The notes under the pieces: model-generated
Told to the model about the DNA's origin: nothing
What the model saw: the letters and a program-made list of their open reading frames with translations, nothing else
Database searches by the model: none
Assembly (NCBI GenBank): GCA_023665245.1
Contig: JAMPEH010000002.1
Location: 62,001 to 126,000 of the forward strand
DNA length: 64,000 nt
From: Muribaculaceae bacterium
GTDB lineage: Bacteria > Pseudomonadota > Alphaproteobacteria > Rs-D84
Direction of reading: 5' to 3'
Program-made: the position numbers and the translations under genes
In this document: positions 45,634 to 55,047 of the stretch, piece after piece
Layout: each line of letters begins with the position of its first letter
How positions within the stretch are numbered: position 1 is the stretch's first letter

Positions 45634-48600
45634 TTGTGATAATCCATACTATTTACCAGATTTTGATGAGGCGTCTAGCAGTCAAATTCCTGCGATTATT
45701 CAGTTGATAAATATGGGCTATACCTATATCGGGCGGCGCGATGTTGATAAAATGCGTGAATCGCATGGGCAATATATCCTGCGTGATATTGCATTTAATG
45801 CGTTGCGTGCAATCAATGATGCAGCAAAAATTTCTGATAATAGTATCCGGGAAGCCATATTGGATTTAGAAAAAATCAAGATGGATGACGGTATTATAAA
45901 AGCGTCTGAGATAGTGTTTTCTAACCTGTTGGCAGGTGTTGCGGTATCTGAATTTATAGATGGAAAAAAAGTATCACCCCAGTTGCGTTTTATTGATTGG
46001 GAAAATCCAGAAAATAATCAATTTCATGTCGTTCCAGAATTTGAGATATCTGAGGAACAAAATCGCCGCCCTGATATTGTTTTATTTGTTAATGGTATTC
46101 CGTTTGCGGTTATTGAGAATAAAAAGGCGTCAGTCCCGGTTGATGCGGCGATTGATCAAATGATACGCAATCAATCTGGTAATCAAACACCACGTTTCTT
46201 TATTTATCCGCAAATCCTTATTGGGACAAATGTCAATGAATTAAAATATGGAACTATGTTGACACCGCGGAAATTTTATTCTGTATGGAAAGAAAAAGAT
46301 AAAAACAATAACTTTGATGCAAATGTTCTAAATAGTGTAAATAAGCCAATAGATTACAATATATTAAAACAAATATCACATGACTTGTTGCGTGGTGATT
46401 ATGTGCAAGGGCAGAAACAAGTGCCAACATCCCAGGATTATGGTATTTATAGTTTGTTGGAACCGGTGCGAATGTTGGATATTGTTCGTAATTTTGTGAT
46501 TTATGATAATGGTGTAAAGAAATTGCCACGGTATCAGCAATATTTTGCCATTAAAAAGACGTTAGAACGTATTCAAAATAAAGATAAAAATGGAAAGCGT
46601 CAGGGTGGACTTATATGGCATACCCAGGGTTCGGGTAAATCTTTGACGATGGTTATGCTGACCAAGAATCTGATAGAGCATATTCAAAATCCGCGTATTA
46701 TTGTTGTGACAGACAGAACAGATTTAGATCGTCAAATACGGGATACTTTCCAGGCTTGTAATATAAAGGTTGGTGTGCAACAGGCCACATCATGCAAAGA
46801 TTTAATAAAACGTATAAAGTCAAAAACGACGGATGTGATTACCACGTTGATACAAAAATTTGAAGCAGACAGGTATAAAGATACGGATAATAATATTTTT
46901 GTCCTGATTGATGAGGCGCACCGAACACAAGGCGGTGAAGATAATGGTAATATGAACTTAATTTTGCCAAATGCATGTCAAATTGCGTTTACGGGTACGC
47001 CATTGATGACAAAAAAGAAACGTCAGACCGAAGAAAAATTTGGTGGAATCATAGATTCTTATACTATATCAGAAGCTGAAGCTGATGGTGCAATTTTGCC
47101 ATTGGTATATCAGGGACGGTTTGTAGAACAAAGTGTTAGTCCTATAGTAGACAAGTTCTATGAACGTGTTTCCGGTAGTATGACAGAGCAAGAACGTAAA
47201 GATTTTGAGAAAAAATGTGTTTCAAAGGCTGTTTTAGAAGAAACGTCACAACGTATTGATATGATTGCAGTAGACGTTCATGAGCATTATACAAAGTTTT
47301 TCCAAGGGACTGGATTAAAAGGTCAATTGGTGGCCCCGTCCAAATATTCCGCAGTATTGTTTAAAAATGCATTTGATTTGTTGGGGGGGGTACAGTCAGC
47401 GGTTGTTATTTCTGATACGAAAAGTGGTGAAGAGGACAAGGATAAAATGCCAGAACAAAAGGCGGTTGTTGAACGCTATTTACAGGAGCAAAAGCGACTG
47501 TATGGTTCTTTGGAATCGCGCGAGAAACAAATAATCCAGGATTTTAAGAAAAATCCGGACGGTATTGAGTTGTTGATAGTTGTTGATAAGTTGTTAACCG
47601 GATTCGATGCGCCGCGTGATACTGTGTTATATTTGGCAAAGCAGTTAAAAGATCATAACCTATTGCAGGCAATTGCCCGGGTCAATCGCCTGTTTGATGG
47701 GGATGATAGCAAGCCTGCAAAGGCAAATGGTTTGATTGTTGATTATTCAAAAAATGCAAAAAATTTGAAAACTGCGTTAGAATTATTTTCTAACTATGAC
47801 CCCGATGATGTACATAGGGCATTGTTAGATACGTCCGAACAAATTTATATTTTGGAAACCTTGTATCAAAAATTACATGCTGCATTCACTGATATAAAAG
47901 ATGCAACAAATACAGATGCATATGTTCAAAAATTATTAGATCCAAAGAATGAAGAGATAAAAAAAGAATTCTATGAAAATGTAAATAATTTTATACGTAC
48001 ATTTTCATCTTGTTCCTGTTTATATGATTTCTATGAAAAATTTGATGAAGAAAAATTGAAACGTTATAAACTCGATCTAAAACGTTTTGTTGAAATAAAA
48101 AAGATATCACAATTGGTTGCCGGTGAACGTGTTGATTTCTCGAAATATAAAGATCAATTGAAAAAATTGTTGGATAAGTATGTGACAGCAACAGATGTTG
48201 AAATTTTATCCCAAGAGATAAGTTTAACAAACATGCGTGAGTTTAATCAGTTTGTAGAGGATGAACAAAATGGTTTGTCAAAACGTTCGCAGGCAAAGGC
48301 CATTGCAGCACAAACAAGTCGGGTTATAAGCGAACGTTATAAACAGGACGAGGTTTTTTATAAGAATTTTTCTGACAGGATAAAAAAATTGCTGGAAGAA
48401 TTAAGAACTGCAAAACAAGAAGATATTGCATCGTTGTTTGAACAGGCAAAGACTTTGCAGTCCCAAGTGGATAATTATGAAGATTCTGATATTCCGTCTG
48501 TATTACTGGCGCAAAAAAGTACGCATGCATTTTTTAGAAATACTTGGGATGCCGTCATAGAAACAGGAATAAACAGGGATGATTATGCAGATGCAATAAT

Positions 48601-48793
48601 GCATATTGTGCAAATTATTCAAAAACACAAAATTGTGGATTTTGAAAGCAATATTTCTGTGCGGCGTGCTGTTTTAATAGAAATAGAGGATTTTCTCATG
48701 GATGATCTTGCTGTTCCGCTAAGGCCAGAGATAGCCGAACATGTTGCGCAGAAATGCTGGACATTGGCAGTTGAAAATCGGGAGAAACTGTAA
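45626..48793 (+). CDS. hsdR: Type I restriction endonuclease HsdR
   Basis: A 1055-residue ATP-dependent nuclease-translocase. The N-terminal PD-(D/E)XK domain shows RRPDIVLF and AVIENKK (about residues 150-165); the SF2 motor shows TQGSGKSLTM (near 332), DEAHRTQGG (near 430), FTGTPL, and late KLLTGFDAP and QAIARVNR; the C-terminal helical part binds the methylase. All catalytic motifs are intact, so the system looks active. ATG 45626 overlaps the preceding gene. Confidence 0.96.
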   Translation: MSNCDNPYYLPDFDEASSSQIPAIIQLINMGYTYIGRRDVDKMRESHGQYILRDIAFNALRAINDAAKISDNSIREAILDLEKIKMDDGIIKASEIVFSNLLAGVAVSEFIDGKKVSPQLRFIDWENPENNQFHVVPEFEISEEQNRRPDIVLFVNGIPFAVIENKKASVPVDAAIDQMIRNQSGNQTPRFFIYPQILIGTNVNELKYGTMLTPRKFYSVWKEKDKNNNFDANVLNSVNKPIDYNILKQISHDLLRGDYVQGQKQVPTSQDYGIYSLLEPVRMLDIVRNFVIYDNGVKKLPRYQQYFAIKKTLERIQNKDKNGKRQGGLIWHTQGSGKSLTMVMLTKNLIEHIQNPRIIVVTDRTDLDRQIRDTFQACNIKVGVQQATSCKDLIKRIKSKTTDVITTLIQKFEADRYKDTDNNIFVLIDEAHRTQGGEDNGNMNLILPNACQIAFTGTPLMTKKKRQTEEKFGGIIDSYTISEAEADGAILPLVYQGRFVEQSVSPIVDKFYERVSGSMTEQERKDFEKKCVSKAVLEETSQRIDMIAVDVHEHYTKFFQGTGLKGQLVAPSKYSAVLFKNAFDLLGGVQSAVVISDTKSGEEDKDKMPEQKAVVERYLQEQKRLYGSLESREKQIIQDFKKNPDGIELLIVVDKLLTGFDAPRDTVLYLAKQLKDHNLLQAIARVNRLFDGDDSKPAKANGLIVDYSKNAKNLKTALELFSNYDPDDVHRALLDTSEQIYILETLYQKLHAAFTDIKDATNTDAYVQKLLDPKNEEIKKEFYENVNNFIRTFSSCSCLYDFYEKFDEEKLKRYKLDLKRFVEIKKISQLVAGERVDFSKYKDQLKKLLDKYVTATDVEILSQEISLTNMREFNQFVEDEQNGLSKRSQAKAIAAQTSRVISERYKQDEVFYKNFSDRIKKLLEELRTAKQEDIASLFEQAKTLQSQVDNYEDSDIPSVLLAQKSTHAFFRNTWDAVIETGINRDDYADAIMHIVQIIQKHKIVDFESNISVRRAVLIEIEDFLMDDLAVPLRPEIAEHVAQKCWTLAVENREKL

Positions 48794-49482
48794 TGGATAT
48801 TAGCGGAGTTTGTTTCGCTGATTTGGTAAAGGAGAAACGTAAAAGTTTGTCCGTACGGGTATTTCCGGATTTAAGGGTTGTTATAAAAACACCAATTCAG
48901 TCAACAGATGAGGAGATTGCAAAATTTGTTCAAAAAAGGCGTTTGTGGATAAAAAAACAGTTGGAGTATTTTAAGCAGTTTGGTAACTGCAATAAAATTT
49001 GCAATGTATCTGGTTGTTCTATTGTATATTTGGGGCGACAATATAAGTTGATTATAAAGAAGAATCTGCGAAAACAAGTCAAAATAGAAAAAAACAAGAT
49101 AGTTTTATGCACCCCCTTGCCGAATAAAATTGCGGAAAACCAGAATATTCTGGATGAATGGATGTTGGGGCGTGCGACAGATATTTTTTATGAAAGGTTG
49201 GTGGTGATGTGCACGCTGTTTGATATGCCAATAATCCCAATATTAAAAATTCGCAAATTGTCCAAACGTTGGGGCAGTTATTTAAAATCGCATACGGTTG
49301 TTTTAAATCCTTATTTAATACAAGCGTCTAGACAAGCGATAGATTTTATAATAGCGCATGAATTATGCCATTATTATTATAAAGAACATAATGCGGATTT
49401 TTATAATTTATTGAATTCAAAAATACCTAATTGGAAACAAATAGAAGAGAAAATGGAGCTAAAATTATTGGGTGTTAATTAG
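48793..49482 (+). CDS. YgjP/DUF45-family metallopeptidase-like protein
   Basis: A 229-residue protein with the zinc motif HELCH (near residue 190) and a later His in KEHNADFY, preceded by RKLSKRWGSY and VVLNPYLIQ, the family pattern. Such genes commonly follow hsdR in type I loci; their task there is unknown. It shares the hsdR stop region (overlap of 1 base) and closes the island. Confidence 0.85.
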   Translation: MDISGVCFADLVKEKRKSLSVRVFPDLRVVIKTPIQSTDEEIAKFVQKRRLWIKKQLEYFKQFGNCNKICNVSGCSIVYLGRQYKLIIKKNLRKQVKIEKNKIVLCTPLPNKIAENQNILDEWMLGRATDIFYERLVVMCTLFDMPIIPILKIRKLSKRWGSYLKSHTVVLNPYLIQASRQAIDFIIAHELCHYYYKEHNADFYNLLNSKIPNWKQIEEKMELKLLGVN

Positions 49483-49732
49483 GGTTATTTACCTGTTTTT
49501 AATAGATGTTTTCCTTGATATGGGGAATAAAATCCCTGTTATTAAAATTAGGGAATTTTGATGGGATGTTTGATAATGTGGTAGAATTTAATATATAAAA
49601 TCAACCTGTGGCTGTATTGTTCGGTCTGTGACGGGTAAAAATAGATAAAATTCGTTGCAAATTTCCTGTTAATCCCAGTTATTTCGTTTCTGTGGCGTTT
49701 TGTATATGCGAATATCGTAAGTTTGGAATATT

Positions 49733-50384
49733 CCACCAATAAAATTACTCACCCTTCGCGGTGGGTGTTTTTATTTTGGTGGTTGTGGTTTATGGTTTAC
49801 CCACAGTCCCGCGTAAGCCGGCGATGGAATCAGCCCCGAACACCAGAGAATTATCCGCCATTTTGGCGGTTTTTGTTGTGATAGTGATAATATTTTTTAC
49901 TCTGTTTGTGTAAAGTCGTGTTGGGGCATGTATTTATCTACAAATTCATGTATGCTGATTTCATAAGTATTTAATATCTTGGCAAGTGTTTTTGTTGATA
50001 TCCAACGCGGTTGGCCATATTTAGAGTGGCGCTTGCTTTTATTAAAAACAGTCGTATTTAAACCGCAGTTTCTGGCAAGCCCACAACAGCTGATTCCTTG
50101 TTCAAGTACAAAATTATCCACTGCCAGCCACAATTCAGAATTGTTCATAGTTTATCCTTTTATCGGGTTAATAAAAGGATTTTATTCGTGTGCCTTTTAT
50201 GTGCATAGGAGCATATATGCTCCTTGGATTACAGCTATTGGCTATGCATAATTATATGTTTTACACAATGTTGAACTTATACTTTCATATGACCGATTGT
50301 TATTATGTTAATTGATTGATACGATTGATGTATCAGTATTATATCTTTATATGAAACTGTCTGTGTGCAAGATGTTTTTTAGTG
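49733..50384. repeat. Right-edge repeat of the island, with HTH mini-element copy 2
   Basis: Begins with CCACCAATAAAATTACTC and the terminator CACCC..GGGTG, a diverged copy of the tRNA-Tyr end and terminator (20105-20145), then after a shorter middle part continues as a near-copy of 20286-20826. The middle (49795-49849) differs from the tRNA-Tyr locus. From 49483 to 49732 I see no gene. Confidence 0.75.
49897..50148 (-). CDS. Stand-alone phage-repressor-type HTH protein, copy 2
   Basis: An 83-residue near-copy of the protein at 20337-20588 with about seven changes (for example ISCCGLARNC for ITCCGLARNC, and STKTLAKIL for STETLAKIL) and a different last few residues. Reading frame, ribosome site and upstream palindrome (50207-50224) are kept, which suggests selection on both copies. 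Confidence 0.75.
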   Translation of the reverse strand: MNNSELWLAVDNFVLEQGISCCGLARNCGLNTTVFNKSKRHSKYGQPRWISTKTLAKILNTYEISIHEFVDKYMPQHDFTQTE

Positions 50385-50442
50385 TGTGGATTAAAATTTA
50401 AATGTGGTTTAATATCTAGTCAAATAAAGCATGGGGCAGGTT

Positions 50443-50979
50443 ATGCATTATACAAGTCTTTATCAATCGTCGGTTGGGGAATTGTTGTTGGCGGCGGATG
50501 ATGTTGGGGTGGTTGGTGTATGGTTTCAGGGTGCCAAATATTTTGCGCAATGTCTGGATAAAGAAAATAATACGCCATGTGAAACGCCGATTATCAAGGA
50601 ATTAAAACGCTGGCTGGATATTTATTTTGCGGGGGATAAACCTGACTTTGTGCCGCCAATTCACATGATTGGTACACCGTTTCAGATGGATGTATGGCGC
50701 ATATTGGCCCAAATTCCATATGGCGAAACAATGACGTACAGTGCTATTGCTGCACAGATTGCGCACAATCGTGGTGTGGCATGTATGTCAGCCCAGGCGG
50801 TGGGTACGGCGGTTGGCAGGAATAACATAAGTTTAATTGTGCCGTGTCATCGTGTTGTTGGGTCAAATAACAGTTTGGCGGGATATGCCGGTGGTATTGA
50901 TAAGAAAATAAAACTGTTAGAGTTAGAAGGTGCGTTTCATGATAAATATTTTGTGCCAAAACACAGTACGGCCCCATAA
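50443..50979 (+). CDS. ogt: Methylated-DNA-protein cysteine methyltransferase
   Basis: A 178-residue O6-alkylguanine repair protein. The active-site PCHRV lies near residue 133, preceded by the helix-turn-helix IPYGETMTYSAIA and AVGTAVGRNN and followed by LAGYAGG. It moves the alkyl group from guanine to its own Cys. ATG 50443 fits the usual start; an in-frame ATG at 50431 is too close to its ribosome site GGGG. Confidence 0.92.
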   Translation: MHYTSLYQSSVGELLLAADDVGVVGVWFQGAKYFAQCLDKENNTPCETPIIKELKRWLDIYFAGDKPDFVPPIHMIGTPFQMDVWRILAQIPYGETMTYSAIAAQIAHNRGVACMSAQAVGTAVGRNNISLIVPCHRVVGSNNSLAGYAGGIDKKIKLLELEGAFHDKYFVPKHSTAP

Positions 50980-51011
50980 TCAAAAAAACAAAACCGGGTA
51001 TATGCCCGGTG

Positions 51012-51146
51012 TTATTTTGCGTTTTTGTTTTTCAAATGTTCGGCGCATTTTGTGCATGTGTGTGTTGTTTCACGACCGCCGCATGGGCAATTATCCCCAC
51101 ATGGACAGTCGGGGCCGCATGGACAATTTGGATTATTGCATGACAT
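51012..51146 (-). CDS. Metallothionein-like mini-protein
   Basis: A 44-residue protein with ten cysteines: NCPCGPDCPCGDNCPCGG and, near the end, TCTKCAEHL. The spacing CPCG repeated three times is that of small bacterial metallothioneins, which bind zinc, copper or cadmium. ATG 51146 has a strong ribosome site (AAAGGAG); longer in-frame starts have no support. Convergent with ogt. Confidence 0.75.
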   Translation of the reverse strand: MSCNNPNCPCGPDCPCGDNCPCGGRETTHTCTKCAEHLKNKNAK

Positions 51147-51291
51147 GGTGTATCTCCTTTGATTAATAATTATACAATATGGTTGTGGTATTTTTGTATA
51201 GGTATAAAAGCAGTGAGTCTGGGGAGTCTGTATTCTGTTGACAAACGGGGCGTATTTGGTATCGTTGTTTTGGATATAAAAGATATAGAAA

Positions 51292-52230
51292 ATGGGACTT
51301 ATAGGAAATATTAAAACATTGGTTAAATTGCAACGCGATGGTAAATTGGCGGACGCCATTGATTTGGTAAAAAAGATGCAGGATACGGAATCAAGCCTGA
51401 ATCAATTGGCGCATGATGTCGGTGTGGCACGGGTGCGTTTTGGAAATGTTGTTGATTCAGGTGTGCGCCATGCGTTAAATGTTCCAAATGCTTCCGATAA
51501 TTCTGTTTTACATTCATCGTTTTCGGATGTTTATCGTATCGTTGCCGCCGGGTGTTCGCCGTTTCTGGTTGGTCCCGCAGGCAGCGGAAAAAGTACCGTG
51601 TTAGAGCAGGTTGCAAAATCCATGAATTTGGATTTTTATCCGATGTCGGTAAATGCGCTGACCAGTGACTATAACATAATTGGATATAATGATGCCAATG
51701 GACGCTATGTTTCAAGCGCGTTTCGTGATGCCTATGAAAAAGGTGGATTGTTCAGTTTTGAAGAAATTGATGCGGGCAATCCGAATGTTATGACGGTTAT
51801 AAACAATGCGATGAGTCAGAATCAATATTTGTTCCCAGATAAAATTGTAAAAAAGCATCCGAAATTTGTAATGGCAGCCAGTGGAAACACATACGGTACC
51901 GGTGCAAATATACAATATGTTGGGCGTAATTCGTTGGATGCAGCGACACTGGATAGGTTTGTGACGGTCTATGTTGACTATGATAATGCGATGGAAGAAC
52001 GCCTGTGTGGTGATAAAGACTGGTTAAATTTTGTGCGTTCGGTTCGCAATATTGTCAACAGCCAGGGTATGAAATTTATTGTTTCAACGCGTGCGGTTCT
52101 GGATGGTGCGCGTTTGATAAACGCTGGCATGGCGCCAGACAAGGTTGCAAAAATGGTTGTGTTCAAGGGTATGGCGCAATCTGATATTGATAATATTTAT
52201 AGTGCTTTTGAAAATGGCAAAACGCGTTAG
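51292..52230 (+). CDS. MoxR-like AAA ATPase
   Basis: A 312-residue protein: an N-terminal coiled helix (about residues 1-50), then an AAA domain with Walker A GPAGSGKST (near residue 93), Walker B FSFEEID (near 153), sensor region AASGNTYG and arginine-finger context TLDRF. This is the NorQ/CbbQ-like branch (AAA_5) that remodels partner proteins, usually VWA-domain ones. It overlaps its downstream gene by 17 bases, so they work as a pair. Confidence 0.85.
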   Translation: MGLIGNIKTLVKLQRDGKLADAIDLVKKMQDTESSLNQLAHDVGVARVRFGNVVDSGVRHALNVPNASDNSVLHSSFSDVYRIVAAGCSPFLVGPAGSGKSTVLEQVAKSMNLDFYPMSVNALTSDYNIIGYNDANGRYVSSAFRDAYEKGGLFSFEEIDAGNPNVMTVINNAMSQNQYLFPDKIVKKHPKFVMAASGNTYGTGANIQYVGRNSLDAATLDRFVTVYVDYDNAMEERLCGDKDWLNFVRSVRNIVNSQGMKFIVSTRAVLDGARLINAGMAPDKVAKMVVFKGMAQSDIDNIYSAFENGKTR

Positions 52231-53347
52231 ATTATTTGGTTCCAAAAAATCAGAAGATGCGTATACGCGCTATCGGCGTGCCACAGATGATTTTATGGAT
52301 GCGATTGAACAAGAGCGGTCTGGTAATAACGCAACGCGTTATCGTGTTGATAATTATTCAATTGGATTTATGTCGGATTGTTTCTTGCCTGCTGATGCGC
52401 GAAAAAAGCGGATAGCAAGGATAGAATATTGTATAAAACAATATGATAAAAGTTTACAAGAAGTTGATAAAAATCCACGTATGATATGTCATCAATATGA
52501 CTGGGGCCAATTCTTGGAATATGTTAATTGGCATGGAAATGAAGATAAACGTGCATCACAGAGAAATTATTTATTCAATGATTGGTGTGGTACGAAGACA
52601 TTTCAAGAAGCAATGGATTTGGCGCGGAATGGTTGGAACGATTTGGATAAAATAATACCAAATGTACAACGTTTCCCATTACCAAAAATAAAAAGCGTTT
52701 CGGATATGGTTTGTCGGTATAATGTTGCAGGTGGTGCGGTTGATATCGGGCGATATTTGGCAGGTATGCCTGATTGTATGCGCCATATGGCTGTCAATGA
52801 TGAATTTATGCGTCCGGCAAAGTGTATGAAGTTGCTGTTTACGTTTGATATACATTGTGGGTATTCGGCAATGCAATTGGCGTCGGCAGGATATCGCGCA
52901 TATGAGATGGTTGATATGATGGAATCTGCCAATATTCACACAGAAGTTGTTTTTCATGTGCGGGATCAGGCGATGGCACTGGGGGTGGAACGGAAACCAT
53001 GTTGTACAGGTATATATGATGTGTATGTGACGGTAAAAAAACCGGACGAGGTGTTAAACCTGTCGCGGATTATGTTTGCAATGGCACATCCGTCAATGTT
53101 GCGACGTTTGGTCTTTTCTGAAATGGAAAGAAATCCACAGGATGTTATTAAACAGTTTTTGTTTGTTGACCGTTGTGGATATGGCCATCCGACCACATTA
53201 GACCGTGGGCAATTTGAAAACACGGATGATGTTATATATATGATTGCGTCTGATTTGTTTTCTGAAAAATTCCAAGACGTTGTTCATGCACAAAATGAAA
53301 AGATTGCGCGTGCGCTGGCGTCACAAAAATATTCGCATTGGCGGTAA
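52214..53347 (+). CDS. Partner protein of the MoxR-like ATPase (DUF7192-like)
   Basis: About 377 residues from ATG 52214. The middle (LPKIKSVSDMVCRYNVAGGAVDIGRYLAGMPDCM) and the back half, with alternating strands and helices (KLLFTFDIHCGYSAMQLASAGYRAYEMVDMM), look like a VWA-type fold; the resemblance is to phage-type DUF7192 proteins found beside AAA ATPases. The MIDAS motif DxSxS of true VWA domains is not seen. Coupled to the ATPase gene. Confidence 0.55.
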   Translation: MAKRVRLFGSKKSEDAYTRYRRATDDFMDAIEQERSGNNATRYRVDNYSIGFMSDCFLPADARKKRIARIEYCIKQYDKSLQEVDKNPRMICHQYDWGQFLEYVNWHGNEDKRASQRNYLFNDWCGTKTFQEAMDLARNGWNDLDKIIPNVQRFPLPKIKSVSDMVCRYNVAGGAVDIGRYLAGMPDCMRHMAVNDEFMRPAKCMKLLFTFDIHCGYSAMQLASAGYRAYEMVDMMESANIHTEVVFHVRDQAMALGVERKPCCTGIYDVYVTVKKPDEVLNLSRIMFAMAHPSMLRRLVFSEMERNPQDVIKQFLFVDRCGYGHPTTLDRGQFENTDDVIYMIASDLFSEKFQDVVHAQNEKIARALASQKYSHWR

Positions 53348-53349
53348 AA

Positions 53350-53381
53350 AATCCCATCCGATTGAATGGGATTATTTTTTT
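53350..53381. terminator. Terminator between convergent genes
   Basis: Stem AATCCCAT/ATGGGATT followed by TATTTTTTTATT. Confidence 0.85.
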
Positions 53382-54999
53382 ATTCTTCAATTTCTATTTC
53401 GTCGATGTATGTCCGGTTTACTGTTTCCAATGCGACAGGTTTATAGTCGGGCGTTTCAATTGCCGGGCCGTCGTCTGATGGTACGATAACGATATTTTCC
53501 TGGCGTGGCTGGGTGGTGCGGCCGGTCATGTTTGCACCATATGTTTTTGATTTATATTTGCTGCGCAGGCGTTCCGGTATCTGGATATAGTTCATTGGAT
53601 TTACGCCTAGTGTTTCTAATGACATGGCTGATGCCGGTGTTATGTGACGCTGTTCAATATTGTAGATTGGCGTCATAAAGTTTGTGGGGGCATTTTTTAC
53701 CGTGCGTGGTGTGCCGGTGCCATCCAATTCAACAATACGCAGGGCGCGTTCGCTTTCGCCGGTGGGTTTCAGGCGGAACAGGCCGTCCATGCCCATATAA
53801 CCACTGGGGTCTAGTAAATATGCCGCATTTGATTTGTTTGAATAAATCATGCCCATCGCCATATTTGCTGCGTCATAACCAAATGTTGCCAGACGGTTCG
53901 GTGCCGTGCCATCAATTCGTTCATACAGGTTTACAAATGATTCAGATACAGGAGGTAATGTTGCAAATTTTGCGCCACTGAGTGTTAAATCTGATGCAAT
54001 ATCTGACCCATCCCATACGGCGGTGCCATAGAATTTTACATCACGTGCGCCGACGCCATAGTATCGCAGGAATGATGCCAGACTTTTGGTATCATCGCCA
54101 GAGCCCAAGAAAAACACGGCGTCATATGGCAGGTTGCCCAGGGTATCTGTCTTGGATAATTTATCCAATTGCATATTCAGTGATGATTTTTCAATCGCGG
54201 TTAATGTTTCATTTGTTAATATATCCGACAGGATTTCACGTGCGCGATTATTTGCCGCGACGCGGGCGGCGTTCATTGATGCAGATGCCATTGTGCTCTT
54301 GATAGATTCTGCATCCTTTTCCGTGTAATAGAATACGCCGACGTTTGGCATGTCATAGATAGATGCCGCATTGCGTGCTGTGCCGGCCAATATTTCACCG
54401 GATGTTGTTTTTGGCGCGATGATAATGAAATTCTTGGCGCCGTCTGTTTTCATTTCGCGGACAATTGCCTCGACACTATTTGTTGGCATTAATGACATTG
54501 ACATAACGCCGCGACCAACCGCCGTTGCATCTGTTGTAAATGCCAATACAGGCAGACTGTCTGGTTTTGATTCGCGCAGAATTTGTGCGTTTTTCGCAAA
54601 TAGTGGGCCAATTATTATTTCTGGATTTTGGGCCAGGGCTTGGTTTATTGCGTCTGTATTATTTGCCGCCGTGTCATAGAAAGATACTGCCAGATTTTGT
54701 GGTCCGCGTTGCAAAACTGCTGTTTCAATTGATGTGCGAATTGTGCGACCGGCCACCGCATTGTCGCCAGATAATGGCAACAGCACAGCAATACGCTTGG
54801 CATCTGCCATGTTTATATTATCGGGCATAATTTCGGTTTGCTCATACGTGCCGTATGTGCCAAATGTGCCATACTGCATCTGAACCGGGGTGCCGGTCGT
54901 CATGGTGCCGTATTCACCAAACCAATCATCCTGGGGGGTGCCGCATCCCGCCAATATTGTGATTAATCCGCCAAGACCTAAAATTCTGTTTATATGCAT
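53380..54999 (-). CDS. LpoA-like penicillin-binding protein activator lipoprotein
   Basis: About 539 residues with lipobox ILAGC. The mature part from AKRIAVLLPLSGDNAVAGRTI is a periplasmic-binding-protein (Leu/Ile/Val type) fold: IIGPLFAKNAQILRE, then AVFFLGSGDD, then GTAVWDGSD. LpoA-like proteins reach from the outer membrane to switch on peptidoglycan synthases. The starts 55011 and 54999 are both possible; neither has a ribosome site. It is divergent from rsmI with less than 50 bases between. Confidence 0.75.
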   Translation of the reverse strand: MHINRILGLGGLITILAGCGTPQDDWFGEYGTMTTGTPVQMQYGTFGTYGTYEQTEIMPDNINMADAKRIAVLLPLSGDNAVAGRTIRTSIETAVLQRGPQNLAVSFYDTAANNTDAINQALAQNPEIIIGPLFAKNAQILRESKPDSLPVLAFTTDATAVGRGVMSMSLMPTNSVEAIVREMKTDGAKNFIIIAPKTTSGEILAGTARNAASIYDMPNVGVFYYTEKDAESIKSTMASASMNAARVAANNRAREILSDILTNETLTAIEKSSLNMQLDKLSKTDTLGNLPYDAVFFLGSGDDTKSLASFLRYYGVGARDVKFYGTAVWDGSDIASDLTLSGAKFATLPPVSESFVNLYERIDGTAPNRLATFGYDAANMAMGMIYSNKSNAAYLLDPSGYMGMDGLFRLKPTGESERALRIVELDGTGTPRTVKNAPTNFMTPIYNIEQRHITPASAMSLETLGVNPMNYIQIPERLRSKYKSKTYGANMTGRTTQPRQENIVIVPSDDGPAIETPDYKPVALETVNRTYIDEIEIEE

Positions 55000-55047
55000 T
55001 GAAAAATCCATTTTATTTTGTATCATTTTACTATAAAAGGAATTCAA

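Noticed and set aside
50443..53347. A prophage around the MoxR pair
   Set aside because: No integrase, terminase, capsid or tail genes; neighbours are core genes.
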